DNA of 64,000 nucleotides from Hydractinia symbiolongicarpus (GCF_029227915.1 NC_079879.1:8556001-8620000); one strand, 5' to 3'. Shown: positions 13,501 through 25,139, numbered from the stretch's first letter. The notes: a model not told the origin generated them from the letters alone. Translations and numbers: made by a program.

Positions 13501-16348
13501 AAACACTAACACACATCTCCTGTCAGAGGTCTGATAGGAAATAATAATCTCATATATTTTTTATACAAATCTATTTTACATAAGGCCAGGGCAATTATTT
13601 CATCTATGAATCATGCAGTCTTCTTATTTAACACACATATACAACAAACATTGTGTTTAAAGCTAGTATTCTTTGCACACTTTCTGGGTATATATTTCAG
13701 TAAATCGCAACTGGTCTAAATCATTATGTACACCCCTTAGAATACCACGAAACTATAAACAACTATCGTGTTCAAGAAATGATAAAAACTTTAATAATCA
13801 TTAATTATTAATTATTTAAATAAATTCACTCCCAAATTTATATTTAGATGATAATTCACATAGATGGTCAAGTTTTGTTTGAGTGCATTAAAACATGTTG
13901 GTTGGTTACAGTTATTAAATAGACAAGCTAACAAAGTAAACATTAACATTTCTTTTCAATATGCTATCTTGAATTTCATGAAAAACTTCTACTTACACTT
14001 TTGCTGCAAATAACATTTTTTCAGATGCCTAAAGTTACTAAAACAAAAAAACAGTGGTGGAAGCAATTCGACACTTTGTTTTATTTTGTTGTATTTAGTG
14101 TGAATGCTGGCCCACACGAGTTAATGAATGGTGTGCAGTTGTGTGTTTCCTCCTGACAGGGTATAATGATTATCTCTTATGTGTGTGTCAGAAAAAGAAA
14201 GGAAACAATAAAAAGATGCATAAAAGAGGTAGAAAATAAAGCAATGTTGCAAAAAATGGTAAAAGAAGCAACTAGAAGTTGTAAAAACAAAAGGAAGGGG
14301 AAACCATTTATGAGATTAAGAACTGGAGAAAAGTATTGTTATTTTGAGTACATAAAGTAGAGTTTTGCTTTCCCCAGCACCCTCACTCTTTTTCACCAAT
14401 TTTTGAGAATGGAGAACTTTACACCAATTAAAAGGTAAGGATCAGTATATTTATCAGCACACCTTTGGTCACAGCTTATCACCATGTTTAATAGCAAACT
14501 AAAATCTATTCCTCTGGCGGTTATAACTGCCTGACTTCAAGGGGTTTATGAAACAATAATTAATTTGGTTCAAACTTGCTTATTTTCTCTACAAATTATC
14601 TGACTGAAAAAGGTTAATAAAGTTACACAACACCTTTTACTTAAAAAGTTTTCTTTTTCTTAGTAAGTCAACTAAATTAGAAACGCGAGTTTGCAAAAAT
14701 TCAAAAATCACCCAAGTTTGCCATTGGCATTTTTGGCAAGTGAGCACCCTCATTATGTTGCAATATCTGTATGGGTGCTGTTTACCAAACTTGCCTATGG
14801 GCTGCTATACAACCGAAGTATGTTTGTCAATCTTCAAGCTGATAAGATATGGTAGTTTGATATATATAAAGTTAATTAGGCAGGACGTCAACCACAGTGG
14901 CACTGACAGTGACGTATCCAGCATTTTTTGAGGGGATACCAGACTGTGGGGAAAAAACAGCAGGGGTCTGGGGCACTGCGACAGTGAGGGGTTTAGGGGG
15001 CAAATTTAAGTGCCATAAACAACTGAAAATAGTAAGATATCTACCTTTGAAATGTTGCCAGAAATGCTTAGATATCTCTCCTTATCTCCTTTCTCTGTCC
15101 TTTTAAGTTTCAATTTTGATTACAGGGTTCGAATTAGAAATGTAAGGTCGGTTCGCAAAAATTTCATCTAGATGTGGCCTGGGAGGTGTTCCCAGGCCAC
15201 ATCTAGATCAATTACTATTTTTCTATCGCTGTTCTTTGTTCTTAAGTTTTCAAAATCTGACCTAAAACAGCATTTCTATCGCCACTTAATATATTCGATT
15301 CTCAATTTTATCATTTTTTTTGCAAAGTGATTCGCAAAAATGGCATTTTGATTCGCAAATATAGAATTGCGAACTGTTCATTCGAACCCTGGATTATTAT
15401 GCTGTCATCAAGCCCATTAAAAGATATACATAGAGAAGCTAGGGGGTGAAAAGATTTTGAGAACACACAACCATGTTTGTAAGAATGTTTTTCACCTGTT
15501 CCCAATATGAAAAGAATCTTGCACTTCATTATTTTTCTTGACTTTTGTGCTGAATTCAAATACCCCATCTTAATGTTACTCCTATTTCCTCACATAAAGC
15601 GTAAGGTAAATTTATTTGTGAATGAACAGGGCTATGATATTCTAGGAAAAGCGCCAGTGGCTTATACACAAATTATGAATAAACGCTATATTTTTCTTGA
15701 GTAAATACTAGATAATAAGTAGAAACAAAAGATAAACTCATCATTTCAAGAGAAATTTTATCTTGAAAATTCAAGTGAAACTTATTTTTTTGGCATCTGA
15801 GTTTGGGTACACATACTGGTCTACCAGTATTGAATTTCAACTGGATAATTGCTGACTGGGAAAAATGTTGTGTCATTAGTTTTTCACCAATCTTGTGTTG
15901 GAAGTATGCATTATTTCAGTAGCCTAGCCATAAAATAACATATAAAATGCTTGTGATCTCATTATATTGTAGCTAGCTCGTCATCTAGTTACTAGAGAGA
16001 GAGCTAGTTCTATTAGACCACAGATGGGTAATTTTACCCCATCTAGTAAAAACTTAAAGTGCTGTACTGTAGGGCATCCCCAGTTAAATTTTTTATTACT
16101 TTTAACAAAATATACCTATATGTAGATCAGTCTTTACGTTTTAGGAAATGAAGTAGAATGAAAACTAATTTACCATCTCTTCCAAACTTATCAAATTTAG
16201 GCTCGTCTTTTTCACGACTTCTTGAACGCCTTCGATCTAAAAAAAGGGAAAAAATTATGTGGAAATGGTAAGGTAAAAGTGAATACGAAAGTTTTGGTTT
16301 AAAAAACTTGCCTTTTCTTCTTGGTGATCGTGAACGAGATCTTCCCAT
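10541..16348 (-). CDS. SNRNP27: U4/U6.U5 tri-snRNP-associated 27 kDa protein
   Basis: Nuclear pre-mRNA splicing protein of the tri-snRNP. Seven coding exons (minus strand): 16312-16348, 16174-16236, 13185-13299, 12658-12764, 12130-12200, 10923-10981, 10541-10595; 507 nt, 168 aa (human about 155). The N-terminus is the family's MGRSRSRSPRR. An RS/RE/RD-rich arm follows, then EDEVDEETRRMQQLMG, GGFDTTKGKKH and the diagnostic terminus RQYMNRRGGFNRPLDW followed by VG and stop. Intron 1 keeps the frame and the RS sequence only with a GC donor (AAAAG|GCAAGT), and the nearby GT gives non-family sequence. All other introns are GT-AG. Introns 2, 4 and 6 contain transposon-derived hairpins. It shares a short divergent promoter with TM2D2. 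Confidence 0.95.
10741..10868. repeat. Imperfect GAAT/AAAT tetranucleotide repeat
   Basis: A run of degenerate GAATGAATGAATAAAT-type units in the last intron of SNRNP27. Confidence 0.7.
11221..11530. repeat. Long foldback: 110-bp inverted repeat with one mismatch
   Basis: 11221-11330 and 11421-11530 are reverse complements over 110 bp with a single mismatch (CATAGCAC versus CATGGCAC). They flank a 90-bp loop. The loop is itself a reverse complement of 11608-11690. The whole lies in intron 5 of SNRNP27, so it would be transcribed as a long hairpin. It is probably a recent transposon-derived inversion or insertion. Confidence 0.9.
11562..11674 (+). mobile_element. tRNA-like core flanked by 21-bp inverted repeats
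   Basis: GTTCATCACTAACATATTGCC at the left and GGCAGTATGTTAGTGATGAAC at the right are inverted repeats (one mismatch). Between them lie an A-box-like TAGTGTAGTGGG and a B-box-like GGATCGAATCC, about 45 bp apart, as in tRNA-derived SINEs. A partial second copy lies in reverse orientation in the foldback loop (11337-11420). A tRNA-like core inside terminal inverted repeats is unusual. Confidence 0.6.
12479..12535. repeat. Perfect 23-bp hairpin in SNRNP27 intron 4
   Basis: Arms 12479-12501 and 12513-12535 are perfect reverse complements (core GTGCTGCATGTCGTGT) with an 11-nt loop. It could be a MITE remnant or a small-RNA hairpin. No extra evidence for either. Confidence 0.9.
15123..15391. mobile_element. 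hAT-like MITE with 5-bp target duplication
   Basis: Begins CAGGGTTCGAATTAG and ends CATTCGAACCCTG, a 12-bp terminal inverted repeat of the CAGGGTTCG type common in hAT-related elements. It is flanked by GATTA on both sides (15118-15122 and 15392-15396). Inside is a perfect 19-bp hairpin (15166-15184 with 15190-15208, loop GGTGT). It lies in intron 2 of SNRNP27. Confidence 0.75.
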
Positions 16349-16511
16349 TTAAAATACGAGACAAATAGCTGGCCAGTATTTTTAACAAAAGTTGAGCAAA
16401 AGCTGAACAAAAATAGAACACAAAACGTTTGTTGTGTATCTGTGTTAGGATAAACACGAACGTCTGGCCTGTTAATCTTCAACAATTATTCCGTGCGTTT
16501 TTAACACGAGG
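16349..16511. promoter_or_regulatory. Divergent promoter region, SNRNP27 / TM2D2
   Basis: Only 163 bp separate the two start codons, which point away from each other. Both 5' UTRs and both core promoters must fit here. No clear TATA box was seen, as expected for housekeeping genes. Confidence 0.65.
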
Positions 16512-17812
16512 ATGTTTAGCAATGGCAGACGAAAGATGATTTTAGCACGCCTTGTTGTGCTATTTGCTTTTATTGCTGAAATAATTTGTAGCTGCAATGA
16601 TACTAGTTGCAACAATAAACAGATTAATCCATTAGGTCCATTAATCCAGTGCTCCTTTCTGTAAGTACACTTTCGCAGCTAGCTGAAGCACCACCCCCTC
16701 CAGCTAACTAATAGTTTGATGACCTTACCATTTTAGCTGAATCTATTTTAGTTATCCGCTTATTTTTTTGATATAACTACATACATAGCTAACTAGCTAC
16801 ATTTATATACTAATTTAGCCCAGATGATTTTGTAATATGTGATGAACCGGTAACAGTAAACAAATCTGCAAGGGAGACATATGGATATGGTTGCTACAAG
16901 GTAAACATATTGCTTTTACAGTCTGTCTTACAAAACTGTTTTCATCTAGTTTGTCTGAAAATCATAAACAATGCCCTAGCTTATCATATCAAAAGCCAGA
17001 CCATGATTTTAATTTAGTTCTATTATTATATTACCTCTTGTAGAAAAACTTTATCCATACCAAAAAAAGTTCTAGCTGGGTTTCGTTATCATATATCATA
17101 ACCGGACATCATTAAAAAATTCTGTGCTTACACAATCCCTTGTTTATTGGTTTACCTTGAGTGGATGTTGTGAGTACCTGGGTACACACTGACATTTCCC
17201 ACAAAAGAACTTCAACTAGCTGCATAATGTACATTATTTTTTTAACAACATTAAAAAGTGTAACCTTAAACCAACTAATTTGAAATACCTTCTTTTAAAC
17301 TATCTAGAAAAAAAAGATGTCATTTTTTGAGGAAATAAAACTGTAATTGTAACTGAATATATTTATATTAGTATGGTGGCATTCGATATGAAGATGTATT
17401 GTTTACGAAAGTTACGTGCACAGCATTAGAAGGAATTGAATGTTCTGGAAGTCGCTCGTTTTTGCGTGGAAATGTTCCTTGTATAAAGTAGGCTTACATA
17501 TTTTTATTTTCAAGCTTCTGTTATAGCACTAACATCCATAGAGAACAAAATTAATTTGTAATCAATTTTTAATTTTTTTTTTATTTTTTTTTTCATAGAT
17601 ATACTGGGCATTATTTTGTGACAACATTACTATATTCTGTTCTTCTTGGTTTTTTTGGAGTGGATAGATTCTGCTTGGGACATACTGGCACTGCTGTTGG
17701 AAAACTATTAACAATTGGAGGGCTTGGAATCTGGTGGTTTGTTGACATCATATTGCTGGTCACTGGAGAATTACAGCCAGCTGATGAAAGTAATTGGAAT
17801 CCATACTATTGA
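16512..17812 (+). CDS. TM2D2: TM2 domain-containing protein 2
   Basis: Conserved two-pass membrane protein of the TM2D family, whose fly members affect Notch signalling; the molecular role is unsettled. Four exons: 16512-16660, 16819-16900, 17372-17487, 17599-17812, all GT-AG, giving 561 nt and 186 aa (human 214). Residues 1 to ~27 form a signal peptide. A Cys-rich luminal region follows ([51 protein letters not shown]). The C-terminal TM2 domain has two helices around the [11 protein letters not shown] turn, including the family DRF motif, and then [16 protein letters not shown]. Residues match TM2D2 rather than TM2D1 or TM2D3. The ORF ends in NPYY. Confidence 0.95.
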
Positions 17813-20459
17813 TGGTGTTTTGTTGGGTTTTTATATTTATTTTTGAATTGTACATATTAGAACAAAAATATTTTTTTCCCAGTTCTGTAACAAATTTATT
17901 TTTGACAAAAGACCTTTTGGTGAGAAATTTTTGTAGAAAGATTTACGCGCCATTAAAACATTCTGGTTAAAGGTTGCTTCTCAACTTCCGCGGGATAAAC
18001 AGAGGGCAGAGGGGCAGTTAGTTGTTCTGAATTAAAATCTTAAAATCTAGCTGAGGATAGTAGATTAAACTGGTACTTGCAACCGTTTTTTGCAAGCAGG
18101 GCTGGAAAACAATATGGCTTACTGTGCATCAACCAGTTTTTTCCCAACTGCTTTTCTCGTGAAAAAGCGAGGAAAGTTTCGTGAAATCTATGCGGAAAAG
18201 GTCCAATTCTCGGTAATGCTCGGGAAAATTCTCAAATTTTGTTCATTTCTTTAACTTCCGTACTATTGGGAATACACAATAAAAACACATAATAACAGGA
18301 AATGCAATGTATTCGGTGTAGATGAATGTATTTGGTGCAGATGCGACGTATTGATGGTGAAGATGCAACATACAAAAAGAAACTGTTCTACAAGCCTAGT
18401 CTCTTAGATACTCTTAGCCGTTTTTCATTGCTGTCTTTAATGAAACCACCTCTTGATGTGTTGGAAGATCATGTTTGCTTATCATCCTGTCTGATACGTT
18501 TTCAACAGCGGTGGAGGCACCGCCAGATCGAAGTGAATGTAAACCTTAAGGTTTAAGGTTTTTCAAAACTGTTCTAAAAATATTTTTCGCGTTTCACATG
18601 ATAGTTGTTTTCATATGATAGTTAGACAATATGAAAGTTTGACAAAAGGATTTTCATTGGCGAATCTGTAGAATGATGCCCTAGATAGGAAAAGTTGTAG
18701 CAGTACTGGAACCAATGTTTAAGGTTGTCAAGATTTTTTCCAGATACCGTAAGAGGTCCAAATGCCTTTACCCACTCACGACCCGCATTGTATTGTTATA
18801 TATTCAAGGCTAACAAGTGTATTAAAACCCTAATCAGGTACGCTCGCCTACTTAAAATTTGGCGATTAAAACGCAATGGTATTACACTCAACACTCAAGT
18901 CATAATTTTTAAACGCTAAGCAGTGATTAAATGCTTCAAATTCTCATTTTTATTACAAAAGTATAAAAGTCGCTTAATTAATTCACAATTATTGCACCTT
19001 ATAGATTAGTTAAGGGTTAGAAATAACACGATAATGTCACAATGATATAAATTCAGAAAATCCCATAACACTTTTCTCTGTACATTTATTTATAAAAAAA
19101 GGATCCACCACTAGAAAATTTTCAATAGACAGATACAAGTAATAGCTAGAAATAGGCTGACTTCCACATTGGTGGTTCAAGAAGAACACTGCGCTTTACA
19201 ATACTCCATGTGTTACAATGTTCTACCGATGAGGCTCGTGGGGGAGTGCAAATTCAATTAAAATCGTCTTGTTAAATCACTTTGAAAGTATTTTAAGCTC
19301 TTTTTCCGCGAAAGTTCTTCCACAAATTATACGCCTAAGCTGTTCAACGGCAAAAGTTTATTTTTGTGAGAAAAACAACAAATCGTAACTTTTATTGTAA
19401 AATCGCAATCTGCGAAATATTAACTCTCGCGTATCCTGAAAGTTTATTCCCACGAAAAAGTAGCCATTTTTTGCTGATTGATTTTCGAAAAAACTTTCTG
19501 TTCTTGAGTTTATCTTGGATTTATTAATGATGACTTCTGCTATAAATTTTGTTATTTCCCAACCTTAGGGCAATTTTCACTGATAGAAATTTTCCCAATT
19601 TTTTTAGAATTTTTCTTTATTTCATGAAAAAAAATTTTTGTAACTCAGGTGTATATAATTTTTTTTGGACGAATTAATTTTTGGGAATAGGATTAAAAAG
19701 AGTAATGAAACAAATACTAGTTTTTAAAACCAAAGTGTAACAGTGTAAGTACCGCAATTGCAATCTGTCATTTATTCGGAACTTTTTTGATGCAGATAGG
19801 AATTTAATGATAACTTCATCTTTACGCTTACACTTATAATTTTATTTTAATTAATTAAAAAAAATTACCGTAATGGTACAAAGTAATTTTGTTAATTCCT
19901 TTTTATTATATCAGTCCAACAAAAAAGTATATACAACATCGTTACCAATAGAGGTTTGAGGTATGTGCATACTATAATTACAATGTTTTGACGTCACTCG
20001 CAAAAATTAATTCAAGTAACAGAATAAACTACCCATATAATTATTTATGTGCAAACACTACTAAAAAAATTCCTGCAGGAAATTCTTTTCTCATGTTCCC
20101 ATGTTTATAAATGTAAAGTTTTAAGAAACAAGACTGATATATACTTCTAACAATAACCATCTATAACCTCAACATCGCTATAGTGAAAAAGCTATGTAGT
20201 ACATAATCAGGACCAGTCATCTTCTCAGTCATCATGCCCAAATAATAGAGTACAATGTCTAGTGTCAGAAGTCAGTATCATTTAAAACTTTATGACAAAA
20301 ACATGGTTCTTTCCAAAAAAATTTTAGGCACTTAAATTTCATTATTTTTTATATCTTCTTGATATAATAGTGTAACCATTCCAATGGTTACACCATTTCA
20401 TTGTTCTTCCACTGGTGTGTCCAGAAGCTCTTTACTGTATGTTCTTTCAATACAAGTCA
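17813..20459. other. Intergenic, no gene seen
   Basis: Contains the TM2D2 3' flank, then 2.6 kb of AT-rich sequence with short scattered open frames that resemble no family and lack convincing splice context. Confidence 0.5.
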
Positions 20460-20825
20460 TTATTTCCTTGCTATACCATCTGCAAAAGCTTTTGAAATAA
20501 TGTTCGCACTTACACTACTTTGATTCCATGACTGATGAAGTTGTTCTATAATTTGTTTTTGTTTCGCAGCAATATTAACACCATCTGCTAAATCAGCAGG
20601 AAAACCTGATAAATTTCTTTCTTTTAAGACATCAGTAAGCTTTTGAAGAAGGGCTTCCGTTTCCACAATATGCTGTTGCGCTAACTTAACAGGATAATGT
20701 TCTGTGTTTGATTTACTGATACTTGTAGCGATTAGATCAAAACTTTGTTCGATTTCATCAAGCAGAGCAGGGAAAATATCTTTGTTCATATTTCCAAGAC
20801 TGTTAATGCGCTGTTTAGATGACAT
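20460..20825 (-). CDS. Small helical protein, single exon, unrecognised
   Basis: 121 aa from ATG (MSSKQRINSLGNMNKD) to TAA. The frame stays open further upstream, but the 46 extra residues are low-complexity and UTR-like, so the inner ATG is preferred. The sequence is hydrophilic and predicted all-helical, with heptad-like segments (LLDEIEQSFDLIATSI, HIVETEALLQKLTDVLKERN, AAKQKQIIEQLHQSWNQ). There is no signal peptide or membrane segment. Layout and the LLDEIEQSFD segment recall small Mediator head subunits such as MED28, but similarity is too weak to name it. A 453-bp MITE begins 150 bp upstream, so the promoter may lie in or beside it. Confidence 0.7.
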   Translation of the reverse strand: MSSKQRINSLGNMNKDIFPALLDEIEQSFDLIATSISKSNTEHYPVKLAQQHIVETEALLQKLTDVLKERNLSGFPADLADGVNIAAKQKQIIEQLHQSWNQSSVSANIISKAFADGIARK

Positions 20826-20973
20826 ATTGATGGTTATGGTTATGCTATAATTTAAATAACATAAAAATAATATACCTTGAATAAAATTTGCAAGGAATTT
20901 TGTGGGCCTAACACAATATTGATATCTATTTGCAAAATTCAAAGTTTTGTGTTGTGACTGCACTGTATGTTTC

Positions 20974-21426
20974 TAAGTGCAGATAAGGCACAAACGCCCA
21001 CATATATACAGGCGAGTTCAGGCGACTTTTCAAATAAAATTGGTGGTTGTCCCCCGAAACCGCCCGCACTTTCCCGAACTCGCCCAGAACATTCCCGAAA
21101 TTCAATTCCTTGTAACAAACCATGAGGACGATGGGTGGGAAGAAGGCGCTTGAAGAGAAAGGAGTTAATAAAGTTTATATGTAAGTTATTTATAAAGTAA
21201 ACTTTTTCAAAAACAGTTCTTCTAAGAACTTCGCTACCACATAGTAAGTTTATTTTAATTTTTATAGTTTTCTTGAATCATATATTAGTGTCTGTTTTTT
21301 TTCTTTTTTTTTCAGGCATTGTTTGTGCCTATGCTGGTTTTTTCGGGCAAAAACTTGAATTTTTTTCAAAACGCTGAACTCGCCCGCACTTTTTATGGCG
21401 TATGCGGCTTCTTATCGGCACCTTCG
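20974..21426 (+). mobile_element. MULE-like MITE, diverged copy A
   Basis: Same element as 32278-32744, in the opposite orientation and more diverged at its left end (GTGCAGATAAGGCACAAACG against GTGCTGATAAGCCGCAAACG). The right end is TATGCGGCTTCTTATCGGCACC. Similarity runs the whole length, including ACCGCCCGCACTTTCC, TTCCTTGTAACAAACCATG and AGAAGGCGCTTGA. It has no coding capacity. Confidence 0.8.
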
Positions 21427-21987
21427 TTCTAAACTCCTCTCAAGCTAAAAAAATAACTTAAGGTCACTATAAAAATGTACCTTAGCTGTCTAGTTACACA
21501 TATATAATACAGCTAGACATGGTGCTGTAGTTTAGTGGCTGGACCATACGTTTCTAAAGTTAAAATTATTGCAAAATACAAGAAACCTTTTCCATAAAGT
21601 TTTCTTTTTAGAAAGGGGTTAAAAAGATATATATAGCTAGCTAGCTAGCTAAGTTTCTGAACCCTCCTTATTCTTATGGAGTTGTATGAAATTTTACGAA
21701 GACAAATTGCACATAGTTTTAGGACCAGAGAGAGGTACTTTTAGGAGTAAATGTTGGCCAAGAATAATACAACAATAATATAAGGTAGTTAGTAAACAGT
21801 AACAAGAATATATAGCGGAAACAGATTTTATCATGGTCAAATATCATTCCAACTCAAAGTAAAACAATGTAGCTAAATATAACCGTTTAGTTTAATCTAT
21901 GTGATCTGACATCACATTCAGCTTGGCAAAGTTTATGTTGTGGTGATGGAGACTATAACTTTTAGTACATGCAAACAAACTAGAAGT

Positions 21988-22075
21988 TGCTGTCCGCACT
22001 CGTCGGAGTAGGTTGTCTCTTTGTACTCCGTCGGAATAATACAAAGAGACAACATACGGAGGAACGAGGTTGATT
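21988..22075. mobile_element. Palindromic MITE remnant with 14-bp hairpin
   Basis: GTTGTCTCTTTGTA and TACAAAGAGACAAC (22012-22053) are perfect inverted copies. The right side ends in the family signature AACGAGGTTGA. Confidence 0.5.
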
Positions 22076-22370
22076 TTACATTTTCTATTAAAAAGTAGTA
22101 AGTTTATAAACTGTTAAATTGCTTTTCGATTGTTTTTATAAAGCTGAGGGGGCACGAGGGACATTTCCATGTGCGTGCTATACAACATTGCTTCATTGCA
22201 CGTGCTATGGGACATGTTGCATAGCGTACACATGAAAATTTCCCTTGTGTCCCCTAAAGGGGGGCTTTCACGAAGCGGATTGAACATGGCGAATTGTATC
22301 TGAGCATGCGCAGTTTTGTTTTGATTTTGCATCGAATTTTTCGCTGTTGTTTTTTTGAATAATTAGCTGA

Positions 22371-22523
22371 GTATATGATCAAATTTATAAATGAAAATAA
22401 ATATTTTTAGGATTAAAAGAAATAACACTAAAATTATCATGTATATGATCAGTATATGATCAAATTTATAAATAAAAATAAATATTTTTAGGATTAAAAG
22501 AAATAACACTAAAATTATCATGT
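22371..22523 (+). repeat. Tandem duplication, 81-bp period
   Basis: The block beginning GTATATGATCAAATTTATAA at 22371 recurs at 22452 with about one substitution over ~70 bp. Non-coding and AT-rich; a recent local duplication. Confidence 0.9.
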
Positions 22524-22701
22524 TGTAAAAAATATGTAGTAAAATAATTATTTAAAATTTTGCTTTTAATTTTTGAAAAGATTTCACTCAACTTCTTATG
22601 AAAACATGTACCACTTTACCATATATCCTTTTTCGGAATGGAATCAGAACTCAGTTTGCGTTCGGCAAATAACGACAGAAACGGTAATTACAACGTATTT
22701 T

Positions 22702-22822
22702 AACCTCGTTCCCCTAGCGCCTGCTGTATCTTTTTTATATCGTGACGTCGAGACGAATATGTTCGTATCGCTGCCTACCCGAAGTTGGAAAAGATACAAG
22801 ATGCCCTGGGGACGAGGTCGAA
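22702..22822. mobile_element. Palindromic MITE, well-preserved copy
   Basis: Begins AACCTCGTTCCCCTAGCGCC and ends GCCCTGGGGACGAGGTCGAA. The interior shares GTATC...GATAC-type segments with the copy at 7678-7803. Confidence 0.75.
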
Positions 22823-23788
22823 CATATTTCTATTTTTAATTTTTAAACAATTGGCAATTTTGTATAATCTTGTAAAAAAATGTGTTGCCAGTGACCAACC
22901 TAGTGACCGTGACCTCTTTTCGCTTTTTTAATATTAAGATTAAAGAAATGTGCAGGGAGAAGAGGCTGCAACTCCGCCCTTTCCATATTTCTGAGAAAGT
23001 TTTAATTAATGTAACCAAAAAAGTATTAAACTTCTGACATGCCCAGTTATAAAAGTATAACAGTACTTTTTGCTCACATCAGCAATAATAGTAACTGTAG
23101 TGAAATAAGTGAAACTAGATAACAACACCATTAACATTTTACATTATACAGGTATTCATCTGCTCACTTTGTCGGATAGATTAATATAAAAGAAATGATA
23201 TTTTTTTGTTAAAAAATAAAGGAAAGATAGGCAGATGGTTTGTAATAAAAATGTGTACATGAAAAAAGTTAGATTATATTGGAAAACAACGTTGAATAAT
23301 ATAAACTACAAATAAATCTAACGTGTACAGGGAGTAATTTATAAGCATTTTCAGTCAACAAATATTTTTAGAATTTTTTATATATTGTTTTGTTTATAAT
23401 TACTTTATTATGAAATAAAATATTTAGCATTTTGTTAATAATATTATTTTTTTCTATACCTAGCCTTATTTTACAGGAGCATATGAAAATTCTAAAACCC
23501 CCGTATTATTTTGATATGTTCGTTTTAAGCTGCGCAAAACATATTTAGCAGCACAAGATTAATAGAAGAAACGTGAAGAAGGCAGACAAAGAAAAATGGT
23601 AGAAATGAATGTATTTTTGAAATAAAAATGTTACAACAGATTTGGCGGGTAAAAATTTAAGACACGGTCAAGTAGAAAACACAAAACAATCTCTCATACG
23701 GGCAACAAAATATACCAAACAAACTTCATAGTAGAAGAACAAGAGAGCACAGTTTTTTTTATGCATGTGTTGATAAAACTTAACCAGC

Positions 23789-25139
23789 ATGTACCGTGGA
23801 CCCTGCACGAGTGTTTACCTTCGTCCTATGTCATATTTCTTTTTATTTTTAACTCTATCAATGCAAATGGTCTCTTTATGTACAAGTAGTTGGTACTCTG
23901 TAAAGCAGACAGGGGTCACCATGCATATGGGACTGTGGAACGTGTGTAAGGACAAAGCAGATGTGATTGGTCAATGTAGTTTTTTACCTGAATGGCGTGA
24001 CGATATCCCAGTAGGTAGGTAAACCATTCCTATTCCTGATCGCGTCTGTTAGAATAAAGCCAACAACAAACTTAGTAGATTGGTTTATTAAACTTTTACT
24101 TAATCTCGTTCTCAAGGCCTCTTGCCTCTTTTACAGGAAAACCCTGGAAACGTTTTACTGTATCCATTTTCAAATTTTAGACAATTTGACCGCTATTCGA
24201 GCATTATATTCAATGGCGGTCATGATGTTGCTTGGTGCGCTTGGTTACCCACCGTTTTTTAAGCAGATGTCTTCGAGTGTTTTAAAGATCGAATTTATGG
24301 CAGTACTTGCAACCATCGGAGGTAGGTCACGAAATTGTTAAAAACTTAAATTCTGCATCAGTCTGCTAACATAAATGGCAGGAGAATTCAGGATTTTAAC
24401 CAAGCTCGACCCCAGTACCCTAATAATGGTCATGGGGGCGAGTTTTTTTTATAAGATTTCAAGGAAGCAATTTGAAATCTCTACTTTTTTTAGCTTTTTA
24501 ATAACCTGTGTATACATGTGCACATCGTTACTGCGAGGGGTACCGGGTCTTCCTCTTTCTAATCTTTTCTATCTCTATAATAATAGCCGTCGTCTGTCTG
24601 TCTCTACGCGGACTCCCCGCTGAGTTAGAAAGTGATGTTACGGAAACACGAATATCAAATGCGATATATTTTTACCCGCTTTGTTGCGACGGGTAAAATA
24701 AAGGACGGGCGAACCCGTGAATTTTTCCACGGGCAACGACTAGTTCTATTTAATAATATCCTTTTAATCTATTTAATATCGGTCTGTGCGTCATGCTACG
24801 GAAACACTAAATAGCAAATGAGATATATTTTTACTCTTACAGATTGACTTTTTCATTCAAAACATTCTAATCACTCCAGGAAATACTCGCGAACAATCCT
24901 TTCAATGGCGAATTTCAGCATCAGGTATTAAGAAAGTGGTTCTCTATTATGTTTCTTTAGGTGTGTGTTCTTTTATCGCCATGTTGGTGATAACACATCA
25001 AGTCAACAGCCTCGATACAAAACCGATATTTGGTTATTCTTATGTCATTGGTTGGGTAGCTACTGGCCAGTCATTTCTAAGTGCCGGCTTAATATATATC
25101 GCATCGAAAGATAATGTGTATGTCGAAGGTATATATTAA
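23789..25139 (+). CDS. Claudin/PMP22-like four-pass membrane protein
   Basis: Three exons: 23789-24014, 24181-24321, 24880-25139, GT-AG borders, 627 nt, 208 aa. Four hydrophobic segments lie at about residues 13-32 (FFLFLTLSMQMVSLC), 78-98 (AIRALYSMAVMMLLG), 135-158 (VVLYYVSLGVCSFIAMLV) and 175-195 (IGWVATGQSFLSAGLIYIA). The first extracellular loop carries the claudin-superfamily pattern W...GLWNVC then nine residues and C. Members form or regulate cell junctions or act as channel and adhesion subunits; which applies here cannot be told. The short C-terminus has no obvious PDZ ligand (ends EGIY). Intron 2 contains copies of another small transposon. The gene converges on MTRF1L. Confidence 0.8.
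24102..24158. mobile_element. Short palindromic MITE copy in an intron
   Basis: TTAATCTCGTTCTCAAGGCC on the left and AAAACCCTGGAAACG on the right, only ~55 bp end to end. It is an internally deleted member of the family, inside intron 1 of the claudin-like gene. Confidence 0.5.
24570..24746 (+). mobile_element. Small repeat ending in ACGACTAGT, in an intron
   Basis: Shares, in order, TCTGTCTGTCTC, TACGGAAACACGAA, AAATGCGATATA, AAAGGACGGGCGAACCCGTG and GGGCAACGACTAGT with segments at about 31578-31696, 31840-31905 and 39430-39668. A partial second copy follows at about 24780-24840. Non-coding dispersed family. Confidence 0.65.

Larger units (their letters stand above)
20826..23788. other. Intergenic with repeats
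   Basis: No protein-coding exon recognised. It holds a MULE-like MITE (20974-21426), palindromic MITE copies (about 21990-22075 and 22702-22822) and an 81-bp tandem duplication (22371-22523). Confidence 0.55.

Noticed and set aside
20826-20963. N-terminal extension of the 20460 gene by 46 residues
   Set aside because: The extension is low-complexity and AT-driven, lies next to a MITE, and the inner ATG gives a compact protein; better read as 5' UTR.
21520-21566. tRNA-like A-box (GTAGTTTAGTGGCTGGACC)
   Set aside because: No B-box or complementary stems at the right distance; likely a chance match or a very short remnant.
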